Source of the DNA: Imhoffiella purpurea
GTDB taxonomy: Bacteria > Pseudomonadota > Gammaproteobacteria > Chromatiales > Chromatiaceae
NCBI RefSeq assembly: GCF_000585215.1
Contig: NZ_AONC01000002.1
Span: 1 to 64,000 of the forward strand
DNA: 64,000 nucleotides
Reading direction: 5' to 3'
Below are positions 53,032-64,000 of this stretch, one piece after another. The first letter of the stretch is position 1; every line of letters begins with the position of its first letter. A model generated the notes under the pieces. The model saw nothing but the letters and a program-made list of their open reading frames with translations, searched no databases and was not told where the DNA came from. The position numbers and the translations under genes are program-made.

Positions 53032-53556
53032 ATGATGCGTGCACAGAATATTTTTATCATCGGCCCCATGGGGGCCGGCAAAAGCACTGTCGGCCGGCAA
53101 TTGGCCGAAACGCTGTCCTACACCTTCAAGGACAGCGATCAGGAGATTCAGCGACGGACCGGCGTCGATATTCCGACCATCTTCGAATTCGAAGGGGAGG
53201 CGGGCTTCCGCAGCCGCGAGCGACAGGTCATCGAGGAACTGGTCGCGGAGGAGCGGATCGTGCTTGCCACGGGAGGCGGCGCTATACTGAGTCCGGAAAA
53301 TCGTCAGGATCTATCCGCGCGGGGCGTCGTCATCTACCTGCATTGCAGTCCCGAACAGCAATACGCCAGAACGGCGCGCGATCGCAATCGACCTCTGCTC
53401 GAGACACAGGATCCGCTCGAGCGACTGCGCGGTATCATGGAGGAACGGGAACCGCTCTATCGACAGGTTGCCGATATGGTGGTGTCGACCGAGAAGCGCG
53501 GAACCAGTTCGGTCGTGAAGGAAATCTGTCGACGACTCGAATCCGAAGAGATCTGA
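53032..53556 (+). CDS. aroK: Shikimate kinase
   Basis: 174 residues from the first of two ATGs at 53032. P-loop [25 protein letters not shown] (Asp binding shikimate), [17 protein letters not shown] and the lid RDRNRPLLE. Phosphorylates shikimate in the aromatic pathway. No good ribosome site; upstream bases TTGCAT...TATGAT could be a promoter reading into it. Confidence 0.94.
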   Translation: MMRAQNIFIIGPMGAGKSTVGRQLAETLSYTFKDSDQEIQRRTGVDIPTIFEFEGEAGFRSRERQVIEELVAEERIVLATGGGAILSPENRQDLSARGVVIYLHCSPEQQYARTARDRNRPLLETQDPLERLRGIMEEREPLYRQVADMVVSTEKRGTSSVVKEICRRLESEEI

Positions 53557-53566
53557 AGCCTTCATT

Positions 53567-54652
53567 ATGTCGCAAACACTGAACGTCGATCTGGGGTTGC
53601 GCAGCTACCCGATTCATATCGGAAGCGGATTGCTCGCCGATCCGGAGTCTTATCGTCCGCACGTTCGGGGCGACAGGATCATGATCGTCACCAACGAGAC
53701 GGTCGCTCCTCTCTATCTGGATCCCCTGGAGCAAGCTCTGAGCGACTATCGGGTCTCTCGGGTGGTGCTTCCGGACGGCGAACAGTACAAGACGATGGAG
53801 GTCTGGAACCGAATCTTCGACGCCCTGTTGCAGGAACGTTTCGGACGGGACTGCACGCTCGTCGCGCTCGGCGGAGGAGTGATCGGAGACATGGCCGGAT
53901 TCGCGGCCGCCTGCTATCAGCGTGGCGTACCCTTCATCCAGGTCCCGACGACGCTGCTTGCCCAGGTCGACTCCTCCGTTGGCGGCAAGACCGGCATCAA
54001 TCATCCGGCCGGCAAGAACATGATCGGCGCCTTCCATCAGCCGCTGGCGGTGATCGCCGACACGGATACGCTCGAAACCCTACCTCAGAAGGAGCTGTCG
54101 GCCGGTCTGGCAGAGGTCCTGAAATACGGTTTCATCCGCGATGCCGCCTTTCTCGCCTGGCTGGAATCCCATATGGCCGAGCTCCTGTCTCGAGATCCCA
54201 ATGCCTTGTCTCATGCGATCAAGCGCTCGTGCGAGATCAAGGCCCTGATCGTCGCCGAAGACGAACTCGAGGCCGGCCAGCGCGCCCTGCTCAATCTGGG
54301 GCACACCTTCGGTCATGCGATCGAGGCCGGGGCCGGCTACGGGGCCTGGCTGCATGGCGAGGCGGTCGCGGTCGGAACCTGCATGGCGGCCAATCTCTCG
54401 CAGCGTCTCGGCTGGCTCGAGGACAAGGACGTGGAACGCCTGCGTCGGCTCATCTCCTGTGCCGGACTGCCGACCGAACCGCCGGCGGATCTTTCGCCGG
54501 ACCAGATGCTCGAACTCATGGCGGTCGACAAAAAGGTCCTCGACGGCAAGATGCGCTTCGTCCTGCTGAAGGAATTGGGAGAGGCCATCGTCACGGACGA
54601 AGTGGATCGCGACACCCTCTATGCCACTCTGGCCGATCGGCGTTCCTTGTGA
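53567..54652 (+). CDS. aroB: 3-dehydroquinate synthase
   Basis: 361 residues. NAD site and metal residues in [61 protein letters not shown], the [10 protein letters not shown] loop and [14 protein letters not shown]. Makes dehydroquinate from DAHP. Starts ten bases after aroK. No damX-like gene follows, unlike in E. coli. Confidence 0.96.
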   Translation: MSQTLNVDLGLRSYPIHIGSGLLADPESYRPHVRGDRIMIVTNETVAPLYLDPLEQALSDYRVSRVVLPDGEQYKTMEVWNRIFDALLQERFGRDCTLVALGGGVIGDMAGFAAACYQRGVPFIQVPTTLLAQVDSSVGGKTGINHPAGKNMIGAFHQPLAVIADTDTLETLPQKELSAGLAEVLKYGFIRDAAFLAWLESHMAELLSRDPNALSHAIKRSCEIKALIVAEDELEAGQRALLNLGHTFGHAIEAGAGYGAWLHGEAVAVGTCMAANLSQRLGWLEDKDVERLRRLISCAGLPTEPPADLSPDQMLELMAVDKKVLDGKMRFVLLKELGEAIVTDEVDRDTLYATLADRRSL

Positions 54653-54757
54653 TAGTCGGCCGCGCGATCCTGTAGCAGATCGCACCATCAGGGTGCGAAT
54701 TCCGAACGGATTCGGTGCCCGTCCCGCCCCAGAACCGCTTCGATGCCCTTGTTTTCT

Positions 54758-54774
54758 CTGGCACGACCAATGCA
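54758..54774 (+). promoter_or_regulatory. Sigma-54 promoter candidate upstream of gltB
   Basis: CTGGCACGACCAATGCA matches the sigma-54 consensus YTGGCACGrNNNTTGCW with one mismatch, and the invariant GG (54760-54761) and GC (54772-54773) are ten bases apart as required. Start would be near 54785, leaving a leader of about 300 bases. It fits nitrogen-controlled glutamate synthase. The surrounding gap 54653-55089 holds no convincing gene; a 116-codon open frame at 54743-55093 looks like chance. Confidence 0.5.
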
Positions 54775-55089
54775 AAGGCGATATGATTGGGGGTTCGCGA
54801 TTTCAACCCGGTCTGGTTACCTCGTGACGCGTCGCCTCGAGCGACGATCTCCCGCCGGACTTCCGCGCTGGACGACCGGATCGCTGAAGTCTGATCACAC
54901 TGGATATCGCAACGCCGAGTACGGCCCGCCCGCCGTCGGACGGGATCTATCCGGTATCAAGGATCACAGGATGTTGGCTTCCGTCCAGGATCGAGTCCGC
55001 TCGGTCTTCCACGGCCTTCGAAAGGAAGGCCCAGACGAAGGATGCCATACAGTCGGAATTACTTACCTTAGGTATCAACGAGGTCAGCG

Positions 55090-59737
<4,648 letters not shown>

Positions 59738-59745
<8 letters not shown>

Positions 59746-61204
59746 GCCAACCGGTTTCATGGAATACGCACGTCGCGACCGGCGCTATGCGCCGGCGGCC
59801 GACCGCGTGGTTCATTACAAGGAGTTCGTGATCTCGCTCAGCGAGTCCGAGCTCAGCGAGCAGGGCGCCCGTTGCATGGACTGCGGGATTCCCTTCTGTC
59901 ATCAGGGGTGTCCGGTCAACAACATCATTCCGGATTGGAACGATCTGGTGTACCGAGGCGACTGGCAGGCGGCGATCGAGGTCCTGCACTCGACCAACAA
60001 CTTCCCCGAGTTCACGGGACGCATCTGCCCCGCGCCCTGCGAGGCATCCTGCACCCTGAACCTGAACGACAACCCGGTCACCATCAAGACCATCGAGTGC
60101 GCGATCGTCGATCGCGGCTGGGAAGAGGGCTGGATCAAGCCTCAGGTGCCCGAGCGCCGTACCGGCAAGCGGGTCGCCGTGGTGGGTTCGGGTCCGGCCG
60201 GCATGGCCGCGGCCCAGCAGCTGGCCCGTGCAGGCCATCAGGTCTCCCTGTACGAGAAGGCCGACCGCATCGGCGGTCTGCTGCGCTACGGGATTCCCGA
60301 CTTCAAGCTCGACAAGTCCCTCATCGACCGCCGCATGGCGCAGATGCGCACCGAGGGCGTGGAGTTCCACACCAACGCCCATATCGGCGTCGACATCCCG
60401 ATCGGCAAGCTGCGCGAGTCCTACGACGCGGTCGTTCTGGCCGGCGGCTCTGAGAAGCCGCGCGATCTGCCGGTGCCCGGACGCGAGCTCGAGGGTGTCC
60501 ATTTCGCAATGGACTTCCTTTCGCGCAACAGCAAGCGGGTCCAGGGATCCTTCGTCCAGGACGCCGACTTCATCAGCGCCCAGGGCAAGCACGTGCTGGT
60601 CATCGGCGGCGGCGACACCGGCTCCGACTGTATCGGTACCTCCAATCGGCACGGCGCCAAGTCCGTAACCCAGGTCGAGATCCTGGATCGTCCTCCGGAG
60701 AAGGAGGACAAGAATCTCACCTGGCCCAACTGGCCGAACAAGATGCGCACATCGAGCTCCCAGGAAGAGGGCTGCGAGCGTATCTGGAACTTCGCCACCA
60801 AGGAATTCGTCGGCGATGACGAAGGCCATGTGACCGCCGTCCGTTACGCCAAGGTCGAGTGGAGCAAGGATGCCGAGGGTCGCTGGCAGATGAAGGAGAT
60901 TCCGGGCAGCGAGGGCGAGATGAAGGCCGATCTGGTCCTGCTCGCCATGGGCTTCGTGCATCCCGTGCACACGGGCATGATCCAGCAGCTTCAGGAAGAG
61001 GCCGGTCTCGAGCTCGACCCCAGAGGCAACGTCAAGGGTGTCACCGAGGGTGACGAGGCCTATCACACCTCGGTCGAGGGCATCTTCTGCGCCGGCGACA
61101 TGCGCCGCGGCCAGTCCCTCGTCGTCTGGGCGATCCGCGAGGGGCGTCAATGCGCTCGCGCGGTCGATCAATGGCTGATGGGTCAGACGGATCTGCCGAG
61201 ATAG
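59738..61204 (+). CDS. gltD: Glutamate synthase small (beta) subunit
   Basis: 488 residues. N-terminal Fe-S part with [17 protein letters not shown] and [14 protein letters not shown] site [26 protein letters not shown] site [21 protein letters not shown], and [19 protein letters not shown]. Passes electrons from NAD(P)H to GltB. Followed by a terminator at 61224. Confidence 0.97.
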
Positions 61205-61223
61205 CCGATTGCTCGGAAAGACG

Positions 61224-61252
61224 AAAAAGGCGGCCATCGGGCCGCCTTTTTT
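61224..61252. terminator. Bidirectional rho-independent terminator
   Basis: AAAAA before GGCGGCC (61229-61235), loop ATCG, GGCCGCC (61240-61246), then TTTTTT (61247-61252). Serves gltBD (plus) and probably gspD (minus). A second palindrome, CCAGCGCGA-TCA-TCGCGCTGG (61272-61292), lies just beyond on the gspD side. Confidence 0.9.
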
Positions 61253-61300
61253 GTGTCCGAACGATTGGCCTCCAGCGCGATCATCGCGCTGGTAGCTGCC

Positions 61301-63580
61301 TCAGAACTTGAAGTCGAGCCCCTTGACCTTCCGGCGAAAGTCCTCGGTCACGGCCTCCAAGTCCTGATCGCTCGAGATGACCTTGGGTGTGAGCACCACG
61401 ATCAGCTCGGTGCGTCCGGCCGACTTGGTACTCTCGCCAAACAGTACGCCGGCGAATGGCAGCTTGTAGAGCCCGGGGATTCCGGCCTTGCCCTGCTCGC
61501 GCTGATCCTTGATCAAGCCTCCCAGAACGACCGCCTGATTCGAGCGCACCGCAACCGAGCTATTGATGCTACGGGTTTGGAAGGTCGGTGAATCCAGTGT
61601 CGAGCTGGTCGTTTTGGCAACGTTGCTCACCTCCTGCTCAATCTCCATCTGAACCAGACCGCCGGGCGTCACGCGCGGCTTCACCGAGAGCATCACGCCT
61701 GTTTTCTTGTATTCGATGGTATTGAGAACACGGCTGTTGTCGGTCGTGGTGCTCTGCTGTTCGGAGGTCGCGATTGGAACCTCCTCGCCAACCTGAATCT
61801 TGGCCGTTTGGTTATCCATGACCATGACAGAGGGCGAGGATAGGACATTGACGAGGCTCTCGCTCGCCAATGCGCTCAATGTCGCCTTGATGGTGTTGGG
61901 ATCCGAGACCAGTGCCCAGTTGAATCCCGGAAAGGATGTGGAGATCCCCGATTTGGTCGAGTCATCGAGCGAGCCATCCAGGGAGGCATAGCTCTTCCCC
62001 TCAGAGGCCGGACCGAAGAGTTCCCACTGAACGCCATATTGCAGGCCACCACTGAGGGTGATCTCGACGATGGTCGCCTCGACGAGGACCTGCAATGGAA
62101 CGATATCCAGCTGCTTCAAGGCATCCAGGATCTTCTTGTAGTCACGCGGCGATCCCCGGACCAACAAGGAATTGTTCACACCGTCCGCGACGATGCTGAC
62201 CTGCGAGCTCATCTGGACCTCGTGCGAGGTGGAGGATCGCTGCGTCCCTCCGGAGAATCCGGTAGAGGTGTTAGATGTGGTGCTACCACTGCTCCCAAAG
62301 GTGCTGTCGGTCGCCATGACCGCATTGGCCTTGGAGCCGATGCTGGAGCTGCCGAGGCCGGGGGCCACGCTGCCGACGGAACGGTTGGTCGAGCCGCCGC
62401 TGTCTCCGCCGAACAGCTGGGATAGGATTTCGGCGAGCTTCTCCGCATCGCCATGCTTCACCCGATAGACGAACAGACGCTCGGCCGCGTCGCCGCTCGC
62501 CTCGGCCATGTCGAGCCGCTCGATCCAGTTGCGCGCCTGCTGGATGTAGCGCTCCTGAGGCGATACCACCAGCAATGCGTTGGCGCTTTCGATCGGTACG
62601 AATCGGAACAGGCCCTTCAGCGGATTGCCGCCCTCGTCGGCGAGGAGGCTCTTGAGCTGGTCCTGCACCTCGTTGGCCTTGGCGAACTCCAGCACGAAGA
62701 ATCCGACCGAGAGACCGGACATCCAGTCGACGTCGAAGACCCGGATGGTATCCAGCAGATTGCCCATCTCGGAGCTGGTTCCGGCGATCACCAGCAGATT
62801 GCGCAGATTGTCGACCCGGATGACGCTCCCCTCGGGAGCCAAAGGCTGGAGGATATTGCTCATCTCCTCGGCACCGATGTAGCGCAAGGGGATGACCTGA
62901 ACGCTGTAGCCGTTCGGCAGCGCGCGCGAGGATTCGCCGAGCTGCGGCACCACCTTGCCTTGCATGGCGTTCGCGATCGGAACCACCTCGTAGGTCCCGT
63001 CGTGATAGACGATGGCTGCATTGTTCATGCGCAGCAGGGTTTCCAGGGTCGGAATCAGGTCTTCGCGACGCAATGGGCGTCCGGTCTGCAGGGAGACCAC
63101 GCCCTGCACCGAGGGATGAAGGACATAATTCACCTTCAGCAGATCCCCGAGCACCACCTTGACCACCTCGCGGATATCGGTGCCGTCGAAGTTGAGCGTG
63201 ACGTCTCCAGGCGTCGTATCCACGCTCGGAGGGTTGACCTTGCGCACGAAGGATCCGGTACCCCGCTGCAGCGAATCCACGGCCTTGAGCCCCTTGCCGC
63301 CCTGGTCTCCCAGGGCGATCGTCGTCGCGTCCGTCCCGCCACGCTGCTTCATCTCCTCCAGACGCTTCAGCTGATCGCCGTCGACGATATGGCCCTCGGG
63401 TTTACCGACCCTGAGAGTCGGATCCCAGTCTTTCTGCTCGCACGCGGAGAGACACGGGAGGAGGACGAGCAGCACGATGACTGTCAGCCAGTTTCCAAGC
63501 GGAAGGGGGCGATGGGTATGCAGGTCGGAATACATGGTGACTCGATTGGAGCGGTGCGTGAACGACGACCGATGGATCAT
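61301..63580 (-). CDS. gspD: Type II secretion system secretin GspD
   Basis: 759 residues if started at 63580, where ATGA overlaps the previous gene's stop; an ATG at 63535 gives a more usual signal. Lipoprotein signal with LLPCLSAC lipobox. N0 domain (VTLNFDGTDIREVVKVVLGDLL), N1-N3 (VQVIPLRYIGAEEMSNILQPL and repeats), a Gly/Ser-rich stretch (NTSTGFSGGTQRSSTS) and a secretin core ending VVLGGLIKDQREQGKAGIPGLYKLPFAGVLFGE. Outer-membrane pore of the type II system. The other gsp genes must lie beyond the right edge or elsewhere. Confidence 0.93.
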   Translation of the reverse strand: MIHRSSFTHRSNRVTMYSDLHTHRPLPLGNWLTVIVLLVLLPCLSACEQKDWDPTLRVGKPEGHIVDGDQLKRLEEMKQRGGTDATTIALGDQGGKGLKAVDSLQRGTGSFVRKVNPPSVDTTPGDVTLNFDGTDIREVVKVVLGDLLKVNYVLHPSVQGVVSLQTGRPLRREDLIPTLETLLRMNNAAIVYHDGTYEVVPIANAMQGKVVPQLGESSRALPNGYSVQVIPLRYIGAEEMSNILQPLAPEGSVIRVDNLRNLLVIAGTSSEMGNLLDTIRVFDVDWMSGLSVGFFVLEFAKANEVQDQLKSLLADEGGNPLKGLFRFVPIESANALLVVSPQERYIQQARNWIERLDMAEASGDAAERLFVYRVKHGDAEKLAEILSQLFGGDSGGSTNRSVGSVAPGLGSSSIGSKANAVMATDSTFGSSGSTTSNTSTGFSGGTQRSSTSHEVQMSSQVSIVADGVNNSLLVRGSPRDYKKILDALKQLDIVPLQVLVEATIVEITLSGGLQYGVQWELFGPASEGKSYASLDGSLDDSTKSGISTSFPGFNWALVSDPNTIKATLSALASESLVNVLSSPSVMVMDNQTAKIQVGEEVPIATSEQQSTTTDNSRVLNTIEYKKTGVMLSVKPRVTPGGLVQMEIEQEVSNVAKTTSSTLDSPTFQTRSINSSVAVRSNQAVVLGGLIKDQREQGKAGIPGLYKLPFAGVLFGESTKSAGRTELIVVLTPKVISSDQDLEAVTEDFRRKVKGLDFKF

Positions 63581-64000
63581 TTCCGAGAGGGCATGTCCGG
63601 GCGCTTCCTCGCCCTGATTGGACGCGGACGCTGCTTGGCAGGAACGGTGGTGGTCGAAGAGGGCGGTGTCTTGGAATAGTCGCGCAATATTAGCGCATGC
63701 CGCTCACCCTGTCGCTCCAGCAGTACCCGATCCTCCTGGATCTCGCGAACCGACCAGCCGGCATAGTCATCGCCGATCCGTAGACGCTGAAGCTTGGGCT
63801 GCGCCGGATCCTTGATCCAGGCCGATGTGAGCGACGGCGTGATGAGCACGGCGGTCAGGTCGAGATTACCGAGCTCCAGGCTCATATCCGGCCCGGAAGG
63901 GGCCTCCGACTCCGGATCGTCCGGGGGAAGCGGACGGCGATCGGGACGGAACAAGGGTCGCTCCATGACGATCGCATAGTGTTCCTTGTCGTCCAGGTAG
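63577..64000 (-). CDS. Type II secretion GspC/GspN-like protein, N-terminus cut off by window edge
   Basis: The frame is open from the window end (YLDDKEHYAIVMERPLF...) to the TGA at 63577; about 141 residues are visible. The motif ERPLFRPDRRP is typical of the homology region of GspC/GspN-like T2SS proteins. The stretch DDYAGWSVREIQEDRVLLERQGERHALIL resembles the HR domain that binds the secretin. The C-terminus is Pro/Arg-rich. The true start lies to the right of the window. Overlaps gspD by four bases, supporting a shared role. Confidence 0.75.
   Translation of the reverse strand, partial: YLDDKEHYAIVMERPLFRPDRRPLPPDDPESEAPSGPDMSLELGNLDLTAVLITPSLTSAWIKDPAQPKLQRLRIGDDYAGWSVREIQEDRVLLERQGERHALILRDYSKTPPSSTTTVPAKQRPRPIRARKRPDMPSRK

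Overview
The window is GC-rich bacterial DNA that looks like a gammaproteobacterial chromosome, most plausibly from the Chromatiales / purple sulfur bacteria. The assignment rests on the pilMNOPQ-aroK-aroB order, a DUF3581 gene, gltBD and general codon style. No photosynthesis, 16S rRNA or tRNA gene is present to confirm it. No CRISPR array, transposase gene or prophage was found.

Layout. 1-7.1 kb: a co-oriented minus-strand locus. In transcription order it runs Crp-like regulator, a FecR-TPR-outer-membrane-barrel fusion, two tiny genes sharing an unusual C-terminal cysteine motif, two REP-like repeats, and a CHASE2 adenylate cyclase cut by the window edge. A low-GC block (about 1.64-4.1 kb) lies inside this locus. 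7.2-13.0 kb: yjbQ and a surface-polysaccharide cluster (two GT4 glycosyltransferases, a heptosyltransferase, a KpsS-like capsule protein), with twin 34-residue membrane peptide genes embedded in it. 13.2-17.4 kb: ammonium transporter with an unknown partner, a zinc-ribbon membrane protein and DUF3581. 17.7-23.5 kb: a complete mrp(AB)CDEFG Na+/H+ antiporter operon. 23.5-27.1 kb: moaE, nnrU, a methyltransferase, an AraC regulator, yaiI and DUF2288, with a broken copy of part of yaiI. 27.1-30.9 kb: glgB and glgC, divergent. 31.0-34.2 kb: thiS-thiG-trmB-fetA-fetB. 34.5-37.1 kb: a malate:quinone oxidoreductase-like gene, a long hairpin element, and hemE.

The hemE-uvrD gap (37.1-37.55 kb) is AT-rich. 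It carries two perfect and one near-perfect DnaA box, an IHF consensus site and DnaA-trio-like repeats, which is the architecture of a replication origin. To its right almost every gene is on the plus strand up to 61.2 kb: uvrD, an S1-domain protein, hemW, rpmE, maeB, mdh, gltA, pilMNOPQ, aroKB and gltBD. The right edge holds minus-strand type II secretion genes (gspD and a GspC/GspN-like partial gene).

Working together: maeB, mdh, the Mqo-like enzyme and gltA form a C4/TCA node. Amt and GltBD handle ammonium, with a near-consensus sigma-54 promoter before gltB. glgB and glgC make glycogen. pilMNOPQ and the gsp genes build envelope machines. The most novel items are the two Cys-tail small proteins in the Crp/FecR/CHASE2 locus, the twin 34-residue peptides, and the origin-like hemE-uvrD gap.
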